Below, one piece after another: positions 21,751-32,355 of a DNA stretch of 64,000 nt (positions are counted from its first letter, which is position 1; every line of letters begins with the position of its first letter). The notes under the pieces are model-generated. The model saw nothing but the letters and a program-made list of their open reading frames with translations, was not told the DNA's origin and ran no database searches. A program made the translations under genes and the position numbers. The DNA comes from Niebla homalea. Taxonomy: Eukaryota; Ascomycota; Lecanoromycetes; Lecanorales; Ramalinaceae. The stretch spans positions 248,001 through 312,000 of the forward strand of contig JAHGAU010000036.1 of NCBI GenBank assembly GCA_019925105.1, read 5' to 3'.

Positions 21751-24700
21751 ATGCCCAAGAAGGGCGGCCGAGGAGGCAAAAGTCCATTCATCCATGAAGA
21801 GGGCGATCACGTCGTTTTTGGCGATGCTAAATCCAGCAAAAAGAAAGACGTAACCAAGCCAGAAGGCAGCAACGATGGGGGAAAGCAATCTGGAAATGGT
21901 TCTGAAGAGGCTGCCAAAAGAGCAGACACCAGGACCTTGATCGGCGGAGCATCATGGACGGGCAAATTGCCTGTGAACATGCTATCGGAGCACTGTCAAA
22001 AGCAGAAATGGTCGAAGCCTGAGTACACCATGAACAATGCTGGTGGATCCTTTTCATCCATGGTCATTCTCAGAGCCAGGAACCCCAAGACACAGGAGAC
22101 GACTACCCTTCCGCCATTCATGCTTCCGCCCGAGATGAAACATCTGGCATTACAGCCCAGTGCTGTAGAGGCAAGACATTTCGCCGCTACGTATGCATTG
22201 TTCCGGGTGTGTAGCATGAAGAACATTCACATGATGTTACCGCCCGTCTATCGTGACCTGTGGAAGAAGGAATTCCAGGAGCTGAAAGCGGCTGACGTGA
22301 AGGAGGGTAGGGGCTGGATGTATGAGGCAGATCCTTTTGCTGCGAAACAGGAAAGAGATCAGGCCAAAGCTGCTATGGCAAAGAAGCGTGAAGAGCGAGA
22401 GAAGCGGATGGCCAAGGAAGCAGAGGAACCTACAATATCCTTGGCAGGTGGAGAATCAGGAACCCATGTTTCCAGGCATAATCTGGCGAAGGGTTGGACA
22501 AAGGTGCCGAAAGTGGATATGGGCAAGCGCATGCGTGCTGACGTGGAGGATCTGATCAGACGACACACTGTTTGGAATCCATATGCTATTGACCTATCCG
22601 ATTCTCAACGCACGAGAATAATTCGAGACTTGTCCAGTCTGGGGTTCAGGCAGCGGCATGTGGAGGAGGCAGTCTCAGAATGTGGTGACCGTGAAGAAGC
22701 GCTTGAGTGGCTGTTGATCCATGTTCCCGAAGATGATCTGCCCAAATGGTCCCTTCCCGAAGGCTACACGGCTGGTGTGAGCATGGCCAGCAGTAACTTG
22801 AAGAAGGAGGCCACGATCAAACGTTTAGCTGAAGGTGGCTATGGTCTGGAACTGTGCACTCAATTGCTGGAAAAATGCAAAGGGAATGAAGCAGCTGCAG
22901 CTGAAGCATTGCAGGACACGCTCGTTGGTCGTAAGGACTCTTCAGGTGCGTCAATAGAGGGTGAATTCGGCGGTATTGATCTTGAGGATGGCACTGAAAG
23001 CGTGAGTGTCTGGGATGAAGAAGTCTTGACATTGGAAGCTATCTACGGTCCTCGCCTTCGCAGACTCGGCGAAGGTATTGTTGAGTTACAATTAGAGGTT
23101 CTCAAAGTCCAAGAGAACGTCATTCTTCATGTCAGACGCTCGCAGAAGTATCCATCAAGGCCTCCAATTCTTGCCGTGCTCGGCAAGGGACTTCCATCTC
23201 ACATAAGATTAAGTGCTATTCGCCAAGCAAGTCATCATGCGACAGAAAGCTTCCTTGGAGATCCCATGATCTTCAACCTTATCGAGTGGTTTGAGAGCGA
23301 GATGCCCAGCATCATTGACAATCCTGGAAGCCTTAAAAGCGTCGTGGCTGCTACATCCGGATACCAGTCCGAGAATGCTCATGCTCAAGCTTCTAAGAAG
23401 TCTCGGGCACGGAGGAGGCCGCCGGTGATTGAGCAGCGAGCTGGAACCGCTGAGAGCATGAGCATACTCAGACTGTTTAACCAAAGACATGGGACAGCAC
23501 AACAGCAGAGGATGTTGGCTGCCAGAGCATCCTTGCCTGCTTGGAAGCTTCAGGACGCCATTGTAGCAGCAGTAAGCGATCACCAAGTCACAATCATTGC
23601 GGGTGAGACTGGCAGTGGCAAATCTACACAGTCCGTGCAGTTCATCCTAGATGAGATGATTAGGCGCGAAGCTGGAGCCACTGTCAACATAGTATGCACG
23701 CAGCCACGTAGGATCTCCGCCTTGGGGCTTGCGGACCGCGTAAGTGCGGAAAGGTGTTCGACCGTCGGTGATGAGGTTGGTTATGCCATTCGTGGAGAAT
23801 CGAAGCAATCAAGAAACACCAAGATCACTTTTGTCACCACTGGAGTACTTCTTCGGAAACTTCAAACATCTGGCGGGAGTAAAGATGACCTCGTAGCATC
23901 TTTGGCTGACGTCAGCCATGTTGTGGTGGATGAAGTGCACGAAAGGAGCCTCGATACAGACTTTCTGTTGGTATTACTCAAGGATGTTCTGAAGATCCGC
24001 AAGGACTTGAAGGTCATCTTGATGAGTGCGACTCTCGATGCCGATGTGTTCAAGCAATATTTCGGGGGCAATGTTGCTCTTGTCGAAATTGAGGGAAGAA
24101 CATATCCCGTACAGGATCATTTTTTGGACGATGTAGTCCACATGACTGGTTTCCAAGCTGGTAGAATCTCCAATAGGCGTATGGATGACCCTGGGGAAGA
24201 CGCTGATCCATCCGTCTCAAGCGTAATTCAAAGTCTGGGTATGCAAATCAATTATGACCTTATAAAGGCTACGGTTGAGGCAATCGATTTGGATTTGGGA
24301 ACCGTCATTGACGGTGGTATCTTGATCTTCTTGCCTGGAACTCTGGAAATCAATCGTACTTTGGACGCTCTTCGAAACCTATCAGATATTCTTGCCCTGC
24401 CGTTGCACGCATCTCTGACACCAGCAGAGCAGAGGCGAGTTTTCCCACCGGCTCCGCGAGGCAAGCGGAAGGTCATTGCAGCAACCAACGTGGCCGAAAC
24501 ATCCATCACGATTGAGGACATCGTGGCAGTCATTGACCTTGGGAAAGTCAAGGAGACTAGCTTCGATCCGACTACCAACATGGTCAGGTTGCAGGAAGTG
24601 TGGGCCTCTCGCGCGGCTTGCAAACAACGTCGAGGTAGGGCAGGCCGTGTAAGGGATGGCGAGTGCTACAAGCTTTATACACGCAAAGCGGAAGCCAAGA

Positions 24701-25986
24701 TGGCTGAAAGACCGGAGCCTGAAATCCGTCGTGTTCCTTTGGAGCAGCTCTGTCTTTCTGTCCGAGCGATGGGCATTACAGATATTCCCTCGTTCCTCGC
24801 CAGCGCGCTCACACCTCCTGAAAGCTCCGCAGTGGAAGGAGCCATTGGCCTTTTGAGACGAATGGGCGCCCTTGACGGAGATCATCTCACCTCGTTAGGC
24901 CGACACCTCTCCATGATCCCGGCCGATCTGCGCTGTGGCAAGCTTCTCATTCACGGCACGCTCTTCGACTGTCTCGAACCCTGCCTCACCATCGCCTCGA
25001 TCCTGACGGCCCGGCCTCCCTTCCTATCCCCTCAAGCCAAGCGCGACGAAGCCAAAGCCGCACGCACCGCCTTCGCCCCTGGACAAGGCGATCTGCTCTG
25101 CGACCTCCACGCCTGCGAAGAATACGCCACCCTCAAAGCTGATCATACCCCTTACCGTGAAGTCAAATCCTGGTGCGACATCAACTTCCTCTCCCAGCAG
25201 ACCCTCTCCGACATTTCCACCAATCGCGCACAATACCTGCTCTCCCTCAAGGAGATAGGTTTTCTCCCACCATCCTATACATCACCTATCCAAAGCAACA
25301 CCACCTCCCCCGCGCTCCTCCGCGCCCTCATCGCCAGCGCTTTCAACCCGCAAATCGCCCGCATCGCCTTCCCAGACAAGAAGTACGCCCCTTCCGTCTC
25401 CGGCGCCGTGGAACTTGATCCCGAAGCTCGAACCATCAAATTCTTCACCGAGTCCCCCATCACAACCGCCACTCCCCCTCCCCCTCCACCGCTTCCCTCT
25501 TCCTCCTCCTCTACAACCACCCGCACCCCCGCCCCTGCTCCTCCCGGTACCCACTACTCCACTTCCAACCGCGTCTTCCTGCACCCCTCATCCACGCTCT
25601 TCCCGCCCGGTTCCACCCCACCCCAATTCGCCCCACCGAATCCGAATTACCTGTCTTACTTCTCCGCCATGTCCACGTCGAAGCTGTTTATACGTGAATG
25701 CTCACCGCTGAACGCGTACGCCCTGCTCCTCTTCGGTGGCAGCGTCGAGATGGACACAGCGGGGAGGGGCCTGGTGGTGGATGGATGGTTGAGAGTCGGA
25801 GCGCACCCGCGGATCGGGGCCTTAGTGGGGCGATTGCGGGGGATGCTGGAGGGCGTGCTGGGGGGCTGGGTTGATGGGGAGGGTGTCGTTGCGGGGTCCC
25901 GGGATGATGGGGAGAGGGAGAGGATGAGGACGGAGGTGGTGAGGGTGGTGGGGAGGTTGGTTGAAATGGATGGGATGGACGCTTAG
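21751..25986 (+). CDS. DExH-box RNA helicase with UBA and RWD regions (DHX29/DHX57/Ucp12-like)
   Basis: A single exon of 1411 aa starting MPKKGGRGGK. The N-terminal third is charged. A UBA-like pair lies at about residues 285-390 (LGFRQRHVEEAVSECGDREEALEWLL and the following repeat), and an RWD domain at about 420-520 (EEVLTLEAIYG). The helicase core has motif I GETGSGKST (618-626), motif Ia TQPRRISA, motif II DEVH (727-730), motif III SAT near 760 and motif VI QRRGRAGR near 960. The HA2 and OB-fold regions follow. Domain order matches S. pombe Ucp12 and animal DHX57/DHX29, which act in translation or RNA handling in the cytoplasm. Motif II reads DEVH rather than DEAH, as in several members. 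The last 150 residues are Pro/Ser- and Gly/Val-rich. Confidence 0.9.
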   Translation: MPKKGGRGGKSPFIHEEGDHVVFGDAKSSKKKDVTKPEGSNDGGKQSGNGSEEAAKRADTRTLIGGASWTGKLPVNMLSEHCQKQKWSKPEYTMNNAGGSFSSMVILRARNPKTQETTTLPPFMLPPEMKHLALQPSAVEARHFAATYALFRVCSMKNIHMMLPPVYRDLWKKEFQELKAADVKEGRGWMYEADPFAAKQERDQAKAAMAKKREEREKRMAKEAEEPTISLAGGESGTHVSRHNLAKGWTKVPKVDMGKRMRADVEDLIRRHTVWNPYAIDLSDSQRTRIIRDLSSLGFRQRHVEEAVSECGDREEALEWLLIHVPEDDLPKWSLPEGYTAGVSMASSNLKKEATIKRLAEGGYGLELCTQLLEKCKGNEAAAAEALQDTLVGRKDSSGASIEGEFGGIDLEDGTESVSVWDEEVLTLEAIYGPRLRRLGEGIVELQLEVLKVQENVILHVRRSQKYPSRPPILAVLGKGLPSHIRLSAIRQASHHATESFLGDPMIFNLIEWFESEMPSIIDNPGSLKSVVAATSGYQSENAHAQASKKSRARRRPPVIEQRAGTAESMSILRLFNQRHGTAQQQRMLAARASLPAWKLQDAIVAAVSDHQVTIIAGETGSGKSTQSVQFILDEMIRREAGATVNIVCTQPRRISALGLADRVSAERCSTVGDEVGYAIRGESKQSRNTKITFVTTGVLLRKLQTSGGSKDDLVASLADVSHVVVDEVHERSLDTDFLLVLLKDVLKIRKDLKVILMSATLDADVFKQYFGGNVALVEIEGRTYPVQDHFLDDVVHMTGFQAGRISNRRMDDPGEDADPSVSSVIQSLGMQINYDLIKATVEAIDLDLGTVIDGGILIFLPGTLEINRTLDALRNLSDILALPLHASLTPAEQRRVFPPAPRGKRKVIAATNVAETSITIEDIVAVIDLGKVKETSFDPTTNMVRLQEVWASRAACKQRRGRAGRVRDGECYKLYTRKAEAKMAERPEPEIRRVPLEQLCLSVRAMGITDIPSFLASALTPPESSAVEGAIGLLRRMGALDGDHLTSLGRHLSMIPADLRCGKLLIHGTLFDCLEPCLTIASILTARPPFLSPQAKRDEAKAARTAFAPGQGDLLCDLHACEEYATLKADHTPYREVKSWCDINFLSQQTLSDISTNRAQYLLSLKEIGFLPPSYTSPIQSNTTSPALLRALIASAFNPQIARIAFPDKKYAPSVSGAVELDPEARTIKFFTESPITTATPPPPPPLPSSSSSTTTRTPAPAPPGTHYSTSNRVFLHPSSTLFPPGSTPPQFAPPNPNYLSYFSAMSTSKLFIRECSPLNAYALLLFGGSVEMDTAGRGLVVDGWLRVGAHPRIGALVGRLRGMLEGVLGGWVDGEGVVAGSRDDGERERMRTEVVRVVGRLVEMDGMDA

Positions 25987-26770
25987 AAAGGGTGGAGATG
26001 GATACTTTACTCGTCCCGGTGTGAGACTGGAATGGGAAGGTGGGGGGTTGGGGGGGTTTGAAGAATCTGGATGTCAAGCAATGACATTGAGGGAACGGCA
26101 GGCAGTCTGCTAAAGCAATAAACTGTAAAGACGTCGATATCAGCTCTGGAACAGCTTATCTCTACATGTGTATGCCTTCATGCGATGGAGTCCCGAGCTC
26201 ATCCTTGCATCAGACTTCTCAAATCAAGAGCCCCACTATTGGTCGATGGGGGCTTCAGAAACACTTGATATCTTTGTTTGTCCCTGTGTGTGTCGTGAAA
26301 AGGCTATTATGTATTACAACACTCCCCAAGTCGAGCGTCGTTTTTTCAGAAGGGCCTGTACAAACGGGCCTGAGCATATATGCCCCCCGTGCCTTTTCCT
26401 TTCCAGCGCCACTCAACCTCATTGACACGTGAACAACCCGGCCAGGATTCCCTGGCACTCCGCCCAAATTGATTATTCGTTGATGTGGTTTGTTTCAGGA
26501 GACTGAGAGGACTAGAAGCGCAAAGTGGGATTGATTCATGCTCTTCGAGGTCTTGCGGTCAACCACCACTCACATACTTCCGCGTTCCCCGATTGTGGTA
26601 TTGCATACAAACCTTAGCTACATATTCTTGTCTACGGAATTCTGCAAGTGCTCTTATTCGTTTCCCTGGGGGGTAGGGGAAGGGGGAAATTAAGCGCCCT
26701 GTGGTGCTAAAAAAACAACAGGTAATCCCCACAAGCCAGCCACGCCATGCAAAGCAAATGCCAGCAAGGT
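25987..26770. other. Convergent 3' intergenic region
   Basis: These 784 bp lie between the stops of the helicase and POT1. Short ORFs at 26166-26432 have no start context or family similarity. Nothing else was recognised. Confidence 0.5.
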
Positions 26771-28996
26771 TCAGATAATCGTCGTCCCCCACAATCGCCA
26801 GCGTCTCTCCCATTGCCAATCCCACGTCCCTCCGTCTTTGCCGTCATGCTGCTTCTTAGGTTTGGATGGCGATAGCACTTCGTTCGCCCATTCCAACGCG
26901 TCTTCTCCATCTCCCCCGGCATCCTTCGTCTTCTGCTCGTCAGCGTGAGACTCGCTTTTCTTCCTCACCTTGATGCCGTATTCCTTCAGACAGCATTCGA
27001 AGGCTCTACTCCTGGGCACACCCTTGCGTGCTGTCCTACGCTCATGAGCGTCCCGATCTATTTCCATGGTATCCGCATCCGCATCCGCGCACTTCCTCTC
27101 CTCCAGATCCCCCCAAAGCAAGAACAATTTCTCCCGCAGCGCCGCCAGCGTTGCACTATCCCTGCGCAGATTTGTGGCGTCGAGTTTGAGGAGGTATTCC
27201 GCGTCCTGTCCCGTTATGAAGACTTGGATCTGGTCCTCGGGCTTGATGGGGGATTTAGTGGGGTGGGAGGCATCGATAAGGCTGAATGAAAAACGCCATT
27301 CCCATTTGGAATTTTTAGTCGAGCCGCTACTGCGGAGGGTAGCTTGCGTGAGCGAGGATGTGGGTTTCTCTCCCTCATTCTCGCTGGAAGAGGGAGAGGA
27401 AGGTGAAGATGAGGAACCGAGAGAGGGGGGATCGTTGTCGGATAGGCAGGCGTACTCGGCGTCTGAACCCTTGGGGAGGCCGACGGAGAAATCCTCGAGG
27501 TTGGGAGGATAGAAGTCGATGACTCGTGCGAATAGGCGGGATTTGATATTCTGGAAGGGGAGGGTGTAGGTGGTGCCATTGGGAGTCGTGTTATGATGAT
27601 GTGCGGAGGATTTGATGTCAGTGAGAGGTCGGGTTGGTATGATGTGGTGAGCACAGTGGACGTTGGGGTTGATGTCTTTCTTTGACAATGGTTTGGAGAC
27701 TACTGGCTTACTTAATGGCATGGCCGGGTCCGTTTCGTCGTGATGGCCATTCGTCTGGCCAAGTTGACTGGCTTTGGAAGCCTTGAGACCAGCAGCTGCA
27801 CTCTCTTTTTCCTGTTTTTCTCTAGCCTTCTTCAGCTTTTTCTTTTGCTGATTCGTCAATGGTTTGCCGTCATTGTCGTCTGCTTTTCGCTTTTCGCCTT
27901 TGCTAATGGTATCATAGCCAGAAGGAAGCCTGGCTTTGTACTTATTCCAGTAGTCCCTTTTACGACGAAGAACATCCTTCACCTGATCGTCATTTTCGTG
28001 GTCTTTGAGTATGGTTACGTCAATGCGGTCAGAGTTCAATCTGTCTGTATGCAGGACACCTTCCATCTTTGCGTCTTTGCTCCATTTCACGTGAACGTTC
28101 CGCAGGTGGACGAAATCGCCAACTTTGACATTCGCATTTGCAAAGTAGGAGTGCGGCGACCACAGTGTAACAGACAAAGTCATCTTGCCCCATGGGCCAG
28201 GCCAGTCACGGTTCTCCTGATTTCCGGAAACCCAACGATCCTCTTCAGTCTCAACTTGTTGCTTTGGGTCAATATAATTCCACAGGAGTTCACTCGATGT
28301 GTAATCAGACAGGTATAATTCCGAGCGGTCATTGTCCGGATACAATTTCGCCACCTGGCCAACGATGTCGTAGAAGGTCGACACTTTCAGGTCTTTGACT
28401 AGAGAAAATTTGTCTTTCCGGCTTGTATTGGCCACCATAACATTGGTATCATTGGTAGGGGTAAGAGAGGAAGCAGCCAGATTGGGTGAAGGGATAAGCC
28501 TTCCAAACAGAGAGCTATCACGCGATCTGGCGAGGTCTACTGCGTATAGAAGCTCAGCTTTGGATGGCTCGAAGGCACCGTAGCTCTTTATATAAGGAAA
28601 ATCAACTGGCAGGTATTTGTTGACTGATGTGGGAATGGTTGCCGCGGGCATCACAGTCCAAGCACTTGTCTTGGTTGGAATGATGATGTTCATGCCATTA
28701 AATTGGTTAAGCTTGATGCTTCGAAGGATGACAACGTCCCCTTTGTTTTGAACTGGTGGAAGGTCGGCAGGGGTGTCTCTAAAATAACGAACCTTGAGAC
28801 CTGCTTCGCTAGTGGAGCCAAATGCACCAAGCTTGCCGTCTACCAGAGAAAAGGTGCAACACCAAGATGAGCCTCTGGTTCTTGACGCAGGAAGTGCATC
28901 TGTTACAATACCCATGACATGATTGATGAAAGAGTAGTTGTTACTAGTAGATGCTGTCCACAAATCCGTGAGACGGGGAGGGATGGTCACCGCCAT
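26771..28996 (-). CDS. POT1: Protection of telomeres protein 1 (Pot1)
   Basis: A single exon of 741 aa. The ATG at 28996 (MAVTIPPRLTDLWTAST) is used; the six residues upstream come from a TTG-initiated frame. The first OB fold at about residues 10-150 holds the telomere-binding pattern (YSFINHVMGIVTDALP, LKVRYFRDTPADLPPVQNKG, VILRSIKLNQFNG). A second OB fold lies at about 215-350 (SELYLSDYTSSELLWNY, VGDFVHLRNVHVKW). A Lys-rich linker (TNQQKKKLKKAREKQ) is a probable nuclear signal. The C-terminal part, with WEWRFSFSLID and VFITGQDAEYLLKLDATNL, is the third OB-like module that ends many Pot1 proteins. The protein binds single-stranded G-rich telomeric DNA in shelterin. It diverges from importin alpha, with 488 bp between starts. 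Confidence 0.88.
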   Translation of the reverse strand: MAVTIPPRLTDLWTASTSNNYSFINHVMGIVTDALPASRTRGSSWCCTFSLVDGKLGAFGSTSEAGLKVRYFRDTPADLPPVQNKGDVVILRSIKLNQFNGMNIIIPTKTSAWTVMPAATIPTSVNKYLPVDFPYIKSYGAFEPSKAELLYAVDLARSRDSSLFGRLIPSPNLAASSLTPTNDTNVMVANTSRKDKFSLVKDLKVSTFYDIVGQVAKLYPDNDRSELYLSDYTSSELLWNYIDPKQQVETEEDRWVSGNQENRDWPGPWGKMTLSVTLWSPHSYFANANVKVGDFVHLRNVHVKWSKDAKMEGVLHTDRLNSDRIDVTILKDHENDDQVKDVLRRKRDYWNKYKARLPSGYDTISKGEKRKADDNDGKPLTNQQKKKLKKAREKQEKESAAAGLKASKASQLGQTNGHHDETDPAMPLSKPVVSKPLSKKDINPNVHCAHHIIPTRPLTDIKSSAHHHNTTPNGTTYTLPFQNIKSRLFARVIDFYPPNLEDFSVGLPKGSDAEYACLSDNDPPSLGSSSSPSSPSSSENEGEKPTSSLTQATLRSSGSTKNSKWEWRFSFSLIDASHPTKSPIKPEDQIQVFITGQDAEYLLKLDATNLRRDSATLAALREKLFLLWGDLEERKCADADADTMEIDRDAHERRTARKGVPRSRAFECCLKEYGIKVRKKSESHADEQKTKDAGGDGEDALEWANEVLSPSKPKKQHDGKDGGTWDWQWERRWRLWGTTII

Positions 28997-29484
28997 GACT
29001 ATTCTTGTATGCAATATTATTGAAAATGAAGCACAAGAAAATCATAAAAGGATCATCTCAACTCTTTCAAGACTCATGATTGGACAGGGGACGCGTCGCG
29101 TAATAAGGGTAGCTGTGCGACTGTGAGGGCGATAATGAAGTCGTTACTTTCGGCTCTGCTCATTTTCTGACATGTTGAATACGGTGGTCATACTTTTCTC
29201 ACTTTGATATGATCAAAATGAGTCCCTCGAGGCTAGAGAGGTGGTGTTGTTGCGGGCGACTGGGCGACACTTTCAGGAGAAATATCACGTGTCTGATTGG
29301 CTAGAACGGCTTTAGTCAGCTAATAGAGTTTAGCGTCTGGGGTGTCAACCTGAAAGCATCCGCAGGCCGCACATCATTTGCTCTTCTTTTCGCTCTTCAA
29401 TAGACCCCTCATCCTGGGTCTGTCTGGTCATCTCACTTTCTCGACTTATTCAGACATTCCAACTGCACAGGGTTCGTCTTCCAA
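28997..29484. promoter_or_regulatory. Divergent promoter, POT1 / importin alpha
   Basis: These 488 bp carry no coding signal. The importin side is pyrimidine-rich (CTCTTCTTTTCGCTCTTC-type) as before highly expressed fungal genes. No clear TATA box is seen. Confidence 0.4.
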
Positions 29485-31432
29485 ATGTCTGAACGATTCA
29501 TCCCAGAGCATCGGCGTACTCAGTTCAAAGCGAAGAACACCTTCAAGCCCGATGAATTGCGCCGTCGCCGTGAAGAGCAACAAGTCGAGATTCGAAAAGC
29601 AAAGCGCGAAGAGAATCTTGCAAAAAGACGGGGTATCAGTGGTCGAGATGGCTCCCAAATGTCCGCCCCCGGCGCTTCCCTAGGTGCCTCCATTGATAGT
29701 GACGATGAAGGCGGCACTATTGAAAGCCAGGTACGTATGCCACTTACGGCTATCTGTCCTTGCATCAGCTTTTACCCTTCCTTGCATCTGACGAGTCCTG
29801 CCTGAGCCTTCTCACGTGTAGCAAGGACTGGCTCGCTTGACTCCTATCCACCTTATGCTCAAAATACTCATGCTCGATGTTTCATGTCGTTACGCGGCTC
29901 CAACAAGATTGTGAAACAAGGAGCTCTGCTAACACTTTTTCCCGAATAGCTTACTACCGAGCTCCCTCAAATGGTGGAAGGAGTATTCTCCAATGAGATT
30001 GATTCCCAAATTTCAGCCACTACAAAATTCCGCAAGCTACTCTCCAAAGAGCGCAATCCGCCGATCGAGAAGGTGATCGAGACGGGAGTCGTCAGCAGAT
30101 TTGTCGAATTCCTCCGATCTCCTCACACGCTCGTTCAATTTGAAGCCGCATGGGCATTGACCAACATTGCCTCCGGTTCAGCTCTGCAAACTCAGGTGGT
30201 CATCAATGCCGGGGCTGTACCCATCTTTGTCGAGCTTCTCAGCAGCCATGAGCCTGACGTCCGAGAGCAAGCTGTGTGGGCCTTGGGAAATATTGCAGGA
30301 GATAGCCCACATTGCAGGGACTTTGTATTATCTCAAGGCGCTTTGATGCCTCTGCTCAGCCTTTTGGGTGATAGCCGGAAGCTGAGCATGTTGCGCAATG
30401 CCACCTGGACATTGAGCAATTTCTGCCGCGGCAAGACCCCTCAGCCGGATTGGAAGATGGTGAGCCGGCTCGATCGCTGTGAGTGTGGAAGCAAAGCTAA
30501 TCGTTGATCTCTAGATTGCCCCCGCCCTACCCGTTCTTGCCAAACTGGTGTACTCGCTTGATGATGAGGTCCTCATCGACGCCTGTTGGGCTATCTCATA
30601 TCTATCTGATGGAGCGAATGACAAGATTCAGGCCGTCATTGAAGCAGGCATTCCCCGTCGCCTGGTGGAGCTGCTCACGCATGCCTCCACCTCAGTCCAG
30701 ACGCCCGCCCTACGTTCCGTTGGCAACATTGTGACTGGCGATGACGTGCAGACTCAAATCATCATCAATTGTGGTTCTCTGCCGGCACTTCACTCGCTGC
30801 TCAGCTCCCCCAAAGACGGCATTCGGAAAGAGGCATGCTGGACGATTTCCAATGTGACAGCAGGCAATTCAACCCAGATCCAGGCCGTTGTGGATGCGCA
30901 GATCATCCCTCCCTTAATCAATTTGTTATCGAATGGCGATTTCAAGACGCGAAAGGAAGCTTGCTGGGCCATCTCGAATGCCACTTCTGGCGGCCTGCAG
31001 AAGCCCGAGCAAATCCGTTATCTAGTGCAACAAGGCTGCATCAGACCCTTGTGTGATTTGTTAGCATGCCCCGATAACAAGATCATCCAGGTCGCCCTGG
31101 ATGGATTAGAGAACATCCTCAAGGTCGGCGATATGGACAAGGAAGCTGCGGAAGATCCGTCGGGTCAGAACGTCAACCACTTTGCCCTCTTCATTGAAGA
31201 GGCCGGTGGCATGGAAAAGATCCACGACTGCCAGAACAACATTAATGAGGAGATCTACATGAAGGCGTTCAACATTATCGGCAAGTACTTCTCTGATGAA
31301 GAAGAGGCCGGAGACATGATGGAGAATGCTGCACCCGGCCAAGGTGGCTTCGGCTTCCAGCAACAACCGCAGCAGGCACAACAGCAAGGCGGATTCAACT
31401 TTGCCAATGGCGGCGATTCCATGGACATGTAA
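29485..31432 (+). CDS. SRP1: Importin subunit alpha (karyopherin alpha)
   Basis: Three exons, 29485-29730, 29950-30459 and 30515-31432, give 557 aa. The importin-beta-binding domain fills exon 1 ([17 protein letters not shown] and the Arg-rich [18 protein letters not shown]). Ten armadillo repeats follow from about residue 90, with the conserved Trp/Asn pairs that hold nuclear localisation signals ([66 protein letters not shown]). The C-terminus is Gln/Gly-rich and ends DSMDM. Introns of 219 and 55 nt have GTACGT and GTGAGC donors; both fall between complete codons. This is the classical adaptor for NLS cargo. Length and repeat number are normal, so it is probably the single essential copy. 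Confidence 0.95.
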
Positions 31433-32355
31433 GTCGAAGAATCAGTTGGCGGCCGTGCTCTGTGCACGCAGCGAAAGCCCTCCATGGCACCTTCGTCACC
31501 GCACTCGCCGTCAAAACGCTACACTGCGCACTTGCTTCGAAAGCCGGGGTATGACAATCGCCATATCAAGACTCCCACCGGATCGGCAGAAAAGCTTTCG
31601 AAACATGCATACATACTGCCAGGAGGATCAGCATCAGAGCACGAAGACAACGTCAACACCATCACAATCCATCCCCGTCCCGAGCCAGAGCATCACCCCC
31701 TCCCAACACTTTGATACCCCAGTTTAGACAATCCATGCCAGACAATATCTACAACGAACCCTACACGACCGACGATACACAATCATGTAACCCCGAAACT
31801 GCACGATACGATATTACTAAAGCATTATATCGCCACACCGCCCGATTCCCCCTTTATCGTCTTTGAAGATTTGGTCAAGGCGTTGAGAGGTAAGCTTATT
31901 GATAGGGGGCTTTTGATAGCCTGACATATTGAGTATGCTTTTCCCATTGAATAGCCTGCTACATCTGATATGTCAAATCTTATGTTCATTTTGTAAAGAC
32001 TTTGCAGTGCCCTGGATGTTCGTGCCGTCTCTGCGAACCTTTGATCATTCTGAAGACACTACACTGGCTTTCCACCCGTCTGTTTTCTCGCAAACTTACA
32101 GAAGCCAGAAAGCCTAGACAAGCTGCTGCAATCCCCAAATGAGTAGGTGAAACTCGGACAAAAGCAGTCTCCAACGATTTCTTGCCTCGAATTACCCCGC
32201 TGCCCCTCTCTCCCCGCAATTGCGTCCAGAGATCGCCGTATGATGCATTGCGAAATGAAGAGGAACCAGTGCGCATTGAGCATATTTCTATCCTCTCATC
32301 CAATCCTCGTTCATAAGATTACATTATTTATACATGCGAATTGTGAGCCATCAAT
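31433..32355. other. Intergenic region downstream of importin alpha
   Basis: These 923 bp hold the 3' UTR of importin alpha and the promoter of the dehydrogenase gene. ORFs at 31326-31727 and 31986-32303 are shadows or chance frames. No RNA gene was recognised. Confidence 0.5.
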